Source: Rotaria macrura (lineage: Eukaryota > Rotifera > Eurotatoria > Philodinida > Philodinidae). Taken from it: a DNA stretch of 64,000 bases. The DNA lies in the NCBI GenBank assembly GCA_900239685.1, contig OENT01000072.1, positions 1 through 64,000 on the forward strand. The letters are read 5' to 3'. Position 1 is the first letter of the stretch; every line of letters starts with the position of its first letter. A program made the position numbers and the translations under genes. Positions 43,496-54,200 of this stretch are shown piece by piece. The notes beneath the pieces are model-generated. The model was not told the origin of the DNA and ran no database searches. It worked only from the letters and a program-made list of their open reading frames with translations.

Positions 43496-45784
43496 ATGGA
43501 TCCGATGTCGAATACATTGTTAAATAGTAGCAATTATATAAATGAAGCAGGGCTATTTATTAGCTCGACTTCGACCTCACTACCAAATGGAACACTTAGT
43601 CCTGCTGATCTAGCAAAGACCTTGATACCAGAACAATATCAAATAATATTATTAAGTTTAGCCTATGGTTTAATAACATTATTTGCTTTTATTGGTAATT
43701 CATCGATTATTTACATTGTTATATGGAATCGACGAATGCATTCAGTAACCAATTACTTCATATGTAATCTAGCTCTCGCTGATTGTCTTGTCGCTTGCTT
43801 CGCAGTTCCATTTCAAGTAATTTATCGTCTATTATCGACTGAATCATCCGTATTAATCTATTTTCATATTTCTAGTTTCAAGCTGCAGCCTTACAAAAAT
43901 GGGTTTTACCACATTTTCTTTGTAAATTAGCACCGTTTGTTCAAATTGTTTCCGTTGATGTGTCAATCTATACATTGGTTGCCGTTTCTCTTGATCGATA
44001 CTATGTCATGCTTCATCCGTTAAAACCAAAATTATCGACTAAAAGTGCATTCATCATATTTATTGGCATTTGGCTAATTGCCTTTGGTTCATCGACACCA
44101 AGTTTGTTCTTCTATAATGTTTACTTTATTGACGATTTCGGCTATCAATGTTTACCTTATACATATCACACGCAGCAAATCGTTAATTTAACAACAACAA
44201 TGACGACAACAAGTTCATCTTATGATATACAAAAAATCTATATCGTCTATAACATTTATTCTCAATATGTTATTCCATTTATAATAATAAGCTGGGCTTA
44301 TTTTCGAATAGGATCACATTTGTATTTTTCTAAACCAGTCGGACAGACAAAATATCAAGAAGTTATAGCAAGAAATAAACGAAAAGTGAGAATCATCAAA
44401 GGATTTGTACTCGAATTCGTAATGAGAATCTGACCGTGACAAACAGAAAAAGAGCATAGCAGAGAGAGAGAGAGAGAGACAAGGATGGCAAGAAGGCTGA
44501 ATTAAGATTTCCATATTTCAATGAGAATCGAATCATAGATTGATGACATATGGCGGGATTTAGTTAAGTTAAGTGGATTGTCTAATATCGATATGTAAAT
44601 ATGAATGATCTCTAGTAAGAAAAAGAAAAATCTGGTTTTACTAAAAATCTATCCGTCCATGTGTTCGAAGCGAGTGATTCGAATAGGATAAATAAGGCAA
44701 ATGAAGATGGAACACTTAATTTGTTGTCGTGAATATTTTTCAGGTATTAAAAATGTTATTTGTCGTTGTGGCTTTATTTCTCATCTGTTGGTTTCCATTA
44801 CAGTTGTATAATTTCCTCAATGTATACAAACCAGAAATAAATGAGTATGCCAATAGAAACAATGAGGAATCGATTTGAAATAAATTTATAAAAAAATACT
44901 ATTTGTTTCTATTTAGTTTTAAACACATTGTTGTATTATGGCTATGTGCCAATTGGCTTGCTATGTCGAATTCATGTCATAATCCATTTATTTACGGTTT
45001 TTGCAGTGTACGTTTTATCTCTTGTTCCTCCTTATGAAAGAAGAAAGCAATTCAATGGTCGTTTCATCCCATTGTTGTTGATAGACGAGACAAAATGTAA
45101 ATCGTTTGTTTAACGTAGATAGTGACACTTCGATATGGAGACAGTTCCCCAAGACAATCACCAAAACTCACTAAAACAAAACGGCGAATATCTAGGTGAA
45201 TCGAGGAAAAGCACGATATTTACGGTAAATCAACGATTTCAAACAGGATTTCCCCCCGAGGACTCTCTGTAATGCACGGTGAAATTGTTTTCGAGAAAAT
45301 TCATTTGTCCTTTTTGTTTTAGGCAAGATTTAATCGAGAATTCCGTAAACTGTATTCTTGTTTGCCATGTATCGACTCGAACAACGCCGATGGACAATCA
45401 AACGATGCTCAAACGAATGTTCCATTGTTCAGTCGTGTTCAGACGAAGCGAATGGGTACGTGTCAACAGTACTCACTGAATTCGACATTTCGACAACGTT
45501 CTCGTCAAGATACAACAACGTCAATAAATGAAATACCATTGAATAGTCAATCATCATCGAAATCAATCAAGACTAATCGTCATCAAAAATCACATCGGTT
45601 TTTCTTTTCGAATCGTTATCAAAATAGATTCTTAGCTAGTCACAATACAAATTCTTATACAACAAGAACAGATCGAGTAATAAACAATTGTGAAAAGTTT
45701 CTAGTTGATCAAGACATCACAAGTAGATCGAAAGAAAACGATCTTTTATTGTGTCATGTCAATCAGTCGACTCGTTTTACATAG
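43496..45784 (+). CDS. Rhodopsin-family neuropeptide-type GPCR
   Basis: Seven-transmembrane peptide receptor of the plasma membrane. Five exons, 43496-43816, 43876-44385, 44744-44844, 44917-45007, 45323-45784, give 494 aa. The extracellular N-terminus has NSS and NGT glycosylation sites. GN at 67-68 marks TM1, NLALAD at 91-96 TM2, DRY at 147-149 the end of TM3, CWFP at 292-295 TM6 and NPFIY at 333-337 TM7. Cys123 and Cys199 can form the TM3-loop 2 disulphide. PFQFQAAALQKWVLPHFLCK before TM3 and NWLAMSNSCHNPFIYGF in TM7 recall the RYamide/luqin and NPY-like peptide receptors, but the ligand cannot be fixed from sequence. The 150-residue tail is rich in Ser, Thr, Asn and Arg. The start ATG is the first in frame before TM1. 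Introns are 59, 358, 72 and 315 nt. A CC pair is absent from the tail, but CLPC at about 355-358 could be palmitoylated. Confidence 0.9.
44459..44480 (+). repeat. (AG)n microsatellite in a GPCR intron
   Basis: A run of AG dinucleotides in the 358-nt second intron of the receptor gene. Confidence 0.8.
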
Positions 45785-45938
45785 TTTTCTTCTTCTTTGA
45801 TTTTTCTCTTCGATTCAATGTTGTGAAAATTCATCGATTCTGGAGAGATTTAACAATCGTCGATCGTCATCTATTCATCGAACACGTTTAATACGTTATT
45901 ATTTTGAAGTTTCTTGTTTCAACTTAGATAATATTAAT

Positions 45939-45944
45939 AATAAA
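45939..45944 (+). terminator. Polyadenylation signal of the GPCR gene
   Basis: AATAAA lies 155 bases after the receptor stop codon. Confidence 0.55.
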
Positions 45945-46497
45945 CTCGAATAATTTCTAATTAGTAGAATTATAAGCAACAAAAAGATAATGATTGATTC
46001 GTTTTTTCCGTGCATCACCTTTTCTCCTTTTTTTCTCATCGACTCTTTCCATGCGACCTTGATGGTATACCTTAACAGGCAATCATTTATTCAGATATTT
46101 AACCCACATTTATTGATGCCTGTCACTTCATATTCATTTTAAATATCGAAGAATCATACACTATATTTTTATCTCTTTCGTCAACGTTACAGGCAGAAAC
46201 ATCTGTATGTGGTGTGGTTTAGTGGTTGCTCGACCACGACATCGATAGGCTATTTACATGTTGACAGGGCCTTTTTTCTACCAATACCTTTAAGGACATC
46301 TGAAGAAGAAGAAAAAAGAAAATATCTTTCTACAGAAAACGACGAACAAGAAGAAGTAGGAAAAAAGAGACAAGGGTGTGCTTTCACTGATGCGCATCAT
46401 TAACCACCATTATCACTACATTCTATGATGGATGTCGGGTGAGAAGGTGAGTGAGCAAGAGAGGCAGAGAGAAATAAATAAGTGCAATATCATCTAG
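45945..46497. other. Intergenic region upstream of the EF-hand gene
   Basis: This stretch separates the GPCR polyadenylation signal from the TATA box of the next gene. The 64-codon frame at 46209-46403 is not convincing. Confidence 0.5.
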
Positions 46498-46505
46498 TAT
46501 ATAAA
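46498..46505 (+). promoter_or_regulatory. TATA box of the EF-hand gene
   Basis: TATATAAA lies 68 bases upstream of the start codon at 46573. This spacing leaves room for a transcription start about 30 bases downstream and a 5' UTR of about 40 bases. Confidence 0.6.
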
Positions 46506-46572
46506 CACTGATTTGTGTACCACATCACTACTCAATATTCTCGCTCTGAAAACAAGGCATATTAATCGAAAC

Positions 46573-48452
46573 ATGAGCAGCTACGAATATTCATCGTATT
46601 CTTCGTCGTCAGGGGGTGCTGGTGGTGCCGGTGGTTTCGATGCATCAAAAGCAATATTCAATCAAGTCGATGCCAACCAAGACGGAACGATTGATCGACA
46701 CGAGTTTCAACAATGGGTTAGTGGAGGAGCCGGCGGTGCTAGTGGACAATATCTTGCTGGCGGTGCAGCAGGTGCTGGTGCTGGTTACGAAGCATCTTCA
46801 TTTGAATCATCCAACTTTTCATCAGGAGGAGGTGTTGGTGGAGCACTCGTTGTTGATGGGGGATTTGCTGGTGGTGCATCTGGTTCATCGTTTGAGTCGT
46901 CAAGCTTTTCATCAGGTGTTGGTCTCGATGCTGCTGCTAATGGTGGAGCTAGTTTTCAATCGTCATCATTCGACTCATCATCAGCGGGTGGTGCTGGTTA
47001 TGATTTTGCAGCAATAAATCAAGCTGCTAGCTATACAGCTGAAACAAATGCAGCATGGTCTAAATACGGTGCTGAAGTACGAGGTGCTGGTCTCTATGTT
47101 GATTCTAACCCACAAATCATTCGTCGACCAGCTGCAGGTGGTGTTCAAACTTATACACAAAATATAAAAGTTCGTTTTCTTCAACCACCACCAGTGCCAC
47201 CTCCAGGCGTAAGTCATTGTTTTCATTATATATATATATACCATATGATAATAATAAAATCTGTTTCTCTAGCCAATCATTATCAAAGAAGTGCGTCCAC
47301 CTCAACCTCCTCTTCCACCACCACTTCGTATTAAACAACAAGCTCCACCTCTTCCTCAACCTCCTCCTCTTATTCTTCGTGAACGTCCACCACAACCACC
47401 AACTGCACAAGCCTCACAAACAGTGATCAAGAAACTAGCAGCTCTTCCTGTACCGCCACGATCAGTCATCATCGAACGCGTTCCAGCTGCTCCACCCCGA
47501 CCACGTTAGTCAAGATAGTGATTCCATTTCGAATTCTTTCATTTATTTCAATCATAGGTGATATTATCATTGAACGTTGGGTTCCATACGGACAAGCTGC
47601 GAAACGGAAAACAATTGTTCAACGTGCTGAATCAGCTAAAGAATATCCCAAACCACGCAATGTCATCATTCAATACGAACCCGTTCAAGTTCGTGTTGTT
47701 CGACAATTTCAACGTTTGGGTGTTGCTCAAGAAAATCCCCAAGCTTACGTTCAACGTTGGGGAGCTCAGTTACTCGATGTACAAACACTTCTTCAACAAG
47801 CTCGTGCTGCTGGTGTTATTGAAGATATTGTAACTAAACCTTATCACCAATATAAAAAAAGCAGGTGATATGATCGATTTGTTTATTTATTTAGTCACCA
47901 CCAGCTGGTGCTGTTAATGCATCATTTAGCCAAGATGCATCGTTCAGTGCTACTGGCTTTAGTGAAGGTGAAGCTGCTGGTGGAGCATTAGGAGGAGGCT
48001 CATCATCATCATTCTCCTCAAGCACATTCGAAAGTTCACAAACTGGTGGAGCAGGTATTTAAACTACATTTTATTGCATTTTCAACTTCGTTTATGTTCA
48101 TTCAATTAATATTTGTTGTTTGGTTGTTTCAATCCGAGAAGGTTTAGGCGGTGGAGTCAGTTTCGAAAGTGGTCTCGTCGAAGGAGCTGGTGCTACATAT
48201 GGCTCATCAAGCTTCGAATCATCATCAGGATTAGGCGGTACTGCTGGTGGATTCGGTGTTGATCTTGGCCTCGCTGGTGGCGCTTCTGCTACAGGTGGTG
48301 GTTACAGCTCTTCATCATACGAATCATCAAGCTTCTCCTCAGGAGGAGCTGGCTTCGATGTTGCAGCTGCTGCTTTTAACAGTGCTGATAAGAACAAGGA
48401 TGGCACTGTTGATGCTGCGGAATTCAAACAATTCTTCCACGGCGGTTTATAA
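46573..48452 (+). CDS. EF-hand, Gly/Ser-rich and Pro-rich protein of unknown family
   Basis: Five exons, 46573-47208, 47273-47504, 47558-47829, 47895-48054, 48142-48452, give 536 aa. There is one canonical EF-hand loop at each end: residues 33-44 (D-N-D-G-T-I-D-E positions all filled) and 516-527 (DKNKDGTVDAAE). Between them lie Gly/Ala/Ser repeats with recurring SSSFESSSF-like phrases, then a Pro-rich stretch (about 207-289), then a charged module (about 291-380) with IIIERWVPY and RNVIIQYEP. After that comes a second Gly/Ser repeat block. The module is shared with the short minus-strand gene at 31.5 kb, including the intron position after residue 380. There is no signal peptide or membrane segment. 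It may be a calcium-responsive structural or scaffold protein, but this is inference; I do not recognise the family. An upstream in-frame ATG at 46513 is less likely because it would leave almost no 5' UTR after the TATA box. Confidence 0.88.
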
Positions 48453-48618
48453 AAGCTTAACTTTCAATTTTTTTAAAATGTTTTTTAATTGATTTTCCTT
48501 CCCTTATTAGTGTAAGGAAACGACGTTTCTTTTCTTCTTAGTATTTATATAGGCCTGTGATTATGTTTTTTCCATCAAGACTTTGTGCTGAATTTTGTCT
48601 AGATGAAAACAGCCAAAA

Positions 48619-48624
48619 AATAAA
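48619..48624 (+). terminator. Polyadenylation signal of the EF-hand gene
   Basis: AATAAA lies 167 bases after the stop codon. Confidence 0.6.
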
Positions 48625-49554
48625 GTAGAATATTCATTGCTTTTCTAATGTGACCAAGGTCAATTCGTTGCCGCAGAACATCAATCATATTTAAACAAAA
48701 TATTCTTCTCATCCTATTTATAGAATAAACCACCTCGCATAAAATACACGGATAGACTGATTCAGTTCACGATTAAGCGTAAAATAATGATTGTGAATCT
48801 TAAATTTGTTCAGACGACGTTAAAACATATCAATCAAATATAATACATAAGCCAGAAGCAAAATCGAAAGATAAAAAACAAGATAGCCACGCAACATTAT
48901 ATAACCATCAATGAATATGTATACACACTAATAAGGAGACACAGGTAGAGGTAGAGAGAGAAAAAATTCAAATTGAAACTTCGTTCGAAATACATAAAAC
49001 ATAGGAATGAGAGACATTAATCATTATGTTAAATGACATGTATCATTGAAAAATACATGTTTCTCTACTTTTGGGGTTTTTTTTTCGTTCGATTCTAATA
49101 ACCGGGAGACGAAATAGGAGATGGCTGAAAAGAGCGTTTAATATGTTGTGGAAGGAAATCATATTTAATTGAAGTCTATAAATAATAAAATGGAAAGACC
49201 TTGTTAAATATAACGATTAGTCGTTGTTTTTATTATTTCACGTCACATTATTTAATAACATTCTCGTTCTCTTAGCTGTTGTCGTTTGCTTGCTTGTCCG
49301 AATAGCTCAACAATAAGTATCTACAATGAATAGCTAAACTGATGACGGCAGAGAAGTCGAAAGCTCGAGACTCGTGTGTTAGACTTTTCGGTATTCGTTT
49401 ATCTAACGTTGGGCTTGTTCTTTTTCTGATGACATTGATAGGAAGGTCTTTACATTTTATTCTTTCTAAACTATCAACGAGGAAGAATATTTTTATGAAT
49501 GAACGTAGATATGTAGATATATCGAACGTAACATTGGTTTATTGTTGATGTAAA
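48625..49554. other. Convergent intergenic region
   Basis: This stretch lies between the 3' ends of the EF-hand gene (plus) and FAM81 (minus). No gene was seen. Confidence 0.5.
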
Positions 49555-50627
49555 CTAGATCAATACGATCATGCTTCGAAGTTTTTCAATTTCTTTATCT
49601 AATTTTTCTTCGGTTACTTTAATTCGCCCGTCAGTGATGCGCTGCAGTGTCTTGACAGAGCCTTCGAGCGATTCGAAACAAGTTCTCATTTCTTTTTTGA
49701 CTTTTTCCAAATTGGCCATCGTCTTTTGATATTTTTCATCGAATCGTTTGTAGACAGTTTGTTCGACGGACTAGAAACCGATGGAAATCAAATTGAAATC
49801 GATTAGGAATAGGTCAATCGGTGATTTACTTCATTGTTACGATTTAAATCTGATATAGCTCGTCTGTAATGATCTTCTAAAGAGGCTGTCTTTCTTTCAA
49901 ATTGATGAATGGCATCGTCGATTCGTTTGTCCAACCGTTCCTGAAAACAAATCAAAACAAACGCTTTACGAAGAATTAGTCCATCGAATGAATTTATATC
50001 TTGTTTGTCTGATTCGTACGTATTTTTCTATTGACCGTTTTATCTCATCGAGTTTTTGGTTCATTTTTTGCTCGGCTCTTTCTCTTTCGCTGTCTTCTTG
50101 AGTTTTACTCTGAAATATTTGATTTCGAAGTTCATCGACGAAAGCTCTCGAACGCGAGTCAGCCGTCGATAAAGCTCGCGCCGTATCAGTTTCGAATGTC
50201 CGCAAAACGGTTTGTTGTTCACTAAATATTCGATCAACACGTTGGCTTAATGTTGTTATCTTCAATCAATTTTGAAATAGAAATAAAAGCAAACGAATCT
50301 CAAATGGAAACATTCTTTTACTTCAAGTTTAAGTTCTTGATACCGTTGAATACTCGACCGATTCGTGTCTTGTTGAGAGTTGAGTACTTCGCGAAGTCCA
50401 TGTGACATTTGTTCAACGTCGGACTGTAATTTTTGTAGAATCGTATCAGTTTTGGAAAGCTTTATTTGAAGATCAAGATTCAATTGTCGTATTTGTTCAT
50501 CATAAGATTGTTGATTTCCGTCTAACTTGGCTATTGCAGAATCACGAATCGCTGTTTGGTTAGCTAAAGCTTCAATATCGTTATTTAATTTTTTACAAAC
50601 AGCTGACAATATTTGAACTTGATCCAT
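49555..50627 (-). CDS. FAM81: FAM81-like coiled-coil protein
   Basis: Four exons, 50627-50322, 50259-50020, 49940-49830, 49770-49555, give 290 aa, shorter than vertebrate FAM81A/B (about 360-450) because the N-terminus is trimmed. The sequence is charged and almost entirely heptad-like. Landmarks shared with FAM81 are LNNDIEAL with ARD-like IRDSA near the start, then LSQRVDRIFSEQQ, FVDELRNQI and EQKMNQKLDEIKRSIEK. FAM81A has been linked to postsynaptic density condensates in vertebrates. Whether that role holds in an invertebrate is unknown. Introns are 62, 79 and 59 nt. The gene lies downstream of rabphilin on the same strand with about 650 bases between them. Confidence 0.82.
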
Positions 50628-51275
50628 TCTTTATTTTAATCAACTGACAATGTCTTTACTTGATTTATCTCAACAATTCTTTCGATAAATAATCGTTTTA
50701 TATTCTATCCTATTAGCTTCTCATCACCATGCAACAACCTCGCCTAGTTGATTGAACATACATATATTGTTGTATTTTATTCAAAAGAGGTCGCGATGCT
50801 TCGCTTTGATTCGATTGGTTTTTTATATTTATCGATGGTTTTCTTTTTTCCCTATGCTCTCTCGCTCGGTCTCGTTTTATTTAATAGAACAAACAAAAAT
50901 AAAAAGATTGCCTTCATATTGGTTGCACATTTATACATGTGGAATTGAACAAAGGACTGTTCTCTTCTACATGATCGACACACGCATTAAGTTCACAACG
51001 ATGGAAAAGAAAGAAAGAAGCATAAAACGGGGGAAATCTTAAAGAAAATATTCTTTTCAATAAAGTAAGGAAGACAGACATGATGAAGACAAAGACTTGT
51101 TGATAAATCGAATCGAAGAATAATATGTTGATAGCTGGTCATGGGTGAAATCGTACCTTTCGTATAGTGGACTTGTGCAAGTGAGCCGAATGGTTCATAA
51201 TGATGCAAAGAAAACAACGAAATATTGAAATTCATATGAAAATAAACATGAAATAATGGATGCTTCGTTTGAGTT
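50628..51275. other. Region between rabphilin 3' end and FAM81 start
   Basis: It should hold the rabphilin 3' UTR and the FAM81 promoter. AATAAA-like hexamers on the minus strand are present, but none can be singled out. The frames at 50748-51042 on the plus strand are not supported. Confidence 0.45.
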
Positions 51276-54200
51276 TTATCGATATGAAGGAGAATTTCTT
51301 TTCGCTGACGATAAAGAAGATCCTTCAGCTTTCAATTTATGCCACATATCAACCCATTGATTTGGACATTTTATCATTAAAAACCAATGCTTGAGTTCAT
51401 CTCCCGATGATGACTGTCCTAATTGGAAACCACCTTAAATATAGATACTTAAATTAGTATTCCTCTTTGATTTCATTTAATTTACATTCGAACAAATACA
51501 AATGAATGAAGATCAACACTAATTTTCAGTTAGCTCGAATAGAGGAAAAAGATCGGTTTACATTGGATGATCATGCTACGAAGTGGTGCTCCGTTTCGTT
51601 TCTCTCTTCTCTTCTCTTCTCTTCTCTTCTCCACCATGCTCAAGTACTGGACTAAGATTGGCAATCGATCGCTTAAGAAAACTGAATAAGACTCATGTCT
51701 CATCAACTTCTCGACGATATGCATAGACAAGGGTCATGCCAACATGAATACAGAATATCTTTCTGAATGAATCATCTCGACTTATTCTCGTTGTAACTTT
51801 GGTCATAGACGAGGTAAATGCTGAGTGAACATAGAGATAATTAAATTCTCTCCATATTCTTATCGAAAACATCAAAAAAGAATATGACGGAAATCTAGTT
51901 GTTCCGTTGGTCAAAAGCTCAATATAAAACTTGTTTCCATCGTAAAATATACGAGGATAACAAAGTGAAGTCGAGCGAGTTGAACTGAGAAATATACACT
52001 CGTTTCATCCAGATCGAAAGACTTTTCAAGTTCGCTTATTAATATTCAAACGTTGACGTTTTTCGAGTTCATCGTAGTGACGTCAAGCTAGCTAAATCAT
52101 GAGGAAAGAAATATTTCAGAGGAAAATGATTATATTTATTTCGTGAAGAGAAATCTTTCGAAGGAGAAAAACGAATTCTCGAATAAATATATTTGCTCAA
52201 ATCAATGGAAAGGTCAAGAATAACATAAGCTAAAGTTGCTCCATTGCAGCAATGCGGCGAATAATTTTCTTGCTTCATACAAGATAGACGATTTACTTAT
52301 TTTCTCGTTTCCTATTCACTTTACTTTTTAAATAAGTCGATTTCAATCGATTGGATTTCGTTCGCAATCATATTCTAAACATTCTAAATAGGATTCGTTC
52401 CGAAGGACATTTAACTAGAGTTGAGATTTTCAGCTTGAGCGATAGACTATTGATCCGATGAATATTGTATGAGCTTTTTTTCAAGGCGTCAAATCTCGAG
52501 ATTGTTCGTATTTATATTTAATTGAGATGAGACTAATTTAAGTTGAGACTTGACAAACGAAAGTGCTCTTAATTGTTTGAAATCAACTGGATCTTTTCCT
52601 TCTTTTTCTTGCCGAACGGTTATTCATCGAGCTAATCATTGACTTCAGAAAAACGATTCCGAATAGATCATCACAAGTAACTATTCGATTTTCCTTTGAT
52701 CTTTCGAACTTGTCGAAGGTGACGAAGATCTCATATCTTTCTATCAAGAACTAAAACAAGTCTTTGTGGTGACCGATAAATTTGATTTTATCCGATTGAC
52801 TTTTTTTCGAAAGATCATCTAGACCATGTATATATGTTTGAGGTTTTTCGTTCACCGGAGACAAATTAATGAGCATCGAAGATTTTACCAATCAACTGTT
52901 GATACTATTTGTTTCAATCGATTGAAGATTTTGATGTGAAAACTGGTAAGTTTTGTTTAGTGAACCGTCGCAAAGCGGAAAGAAGAGATTTATATTGAAT
53001 GAAAAACTAATCAGACATATTATGATGACCAAAGTTGTACATTGATGTGTTTCTCTTTACAATTTATAAGACGAGATGCGTTCGAATAAAAGTAAAGATT
53101 GATTTCATCAATCGATAAAAGATTTTTCACTCAAACCAAAAAATATTCTTCATCATCCAATTGGATTCAGCGTATGAGAATTGTCGTCGTGTCTCGGTCA
53201 ACTTGGGCAAAGTCTTACAATTACAATGAAGATCATCGATTCATTTTGAATAAATACTAATACAGCATAGTTTTATTTCTAGAAGATTATATCCTATTCA
53301 ACCGCTAACTTTCCAAAATCAATTTTATCGTTGATCATATTCATGTCTAAATGTCTCTCTTGTATGATCGTCGAGGAAGTTAACAAAATAGAAGAGAGCA
53401 TCGAAAAGAGTGAGAAATCGATCTAGTTCCACAAGATGTTTTATTGGGAGCAGACAAGAATCAAAAAGAAGAGGAATTCTAAAAGGCACAGTTCTATGTT
53501 GTTCGAATGATCTCGTTTACAGTGAGATAGAAGCGGAAATCTTCGAGTGAATTATGTTTCATCGAAAATCTATGTGAGTGAGAGGAAATGTGAACAAATA
53601 TTGGAATTCTCTTTAAAAACTGTTCTCGACAGGAAACAACGAAGGAGACAAGTGATTTTCAGTCTCGATTGTCGATCAGCCTTCGTTAAATCTACTTGGC
53701 AGATTGTTTCTCAAATCGAACCAGTGAAACAGTTCGATTGAACCATGAAGAACAGATTTAAGGAAAATATTTAACTTAAATCGTCTGACTATTTCACCAA
53801 ATTTTTCCACACTAAAGTCATTATCGGTCAACCTAAGACCTGTTAATTTTCTAGCAAAAAATTTTGTTTCCTTAAATAGAAATATGTTTTCACTGCTGAT
53901 ACAACAGAAACAAACGATTGAAGTCAAACATGAGCAACAGTGTTTTCTCACAAACACACAACGAATATTAATCATTCAGCACCATGAGTATGAATGCATT
54001 AAAACGAAATGAGCAAAATCACATGTGAAGACAAGTCTTTTGCGCTCTCGTCACAAAAAATATTTCATGAAGCAAACATTCATTGTGTTTTAGATGTCCA
54101 TGAAAGGAAATGTTTGAGAAACTCGTTTAGATAAAATGTTTTATGATTTCATTGTTTCATTGTTAACTGGAATTCAAATTTGATTAGATTTAATGATTTC

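Noticed and set aside
46513-46572. Upstream in-frame ATG of the EF-hand gene
   Set aside because: It lies only 8 bases after the TATA box, which would put the start codon before the expected transcription start.
46616-47410. Long alternative frames over the EF-hand gene, on both strands
   Set aside because: They arise from the repetitive Gly/Ser/Pro codons of the real gene; EF-hand loops and splice phases fix the true frame.
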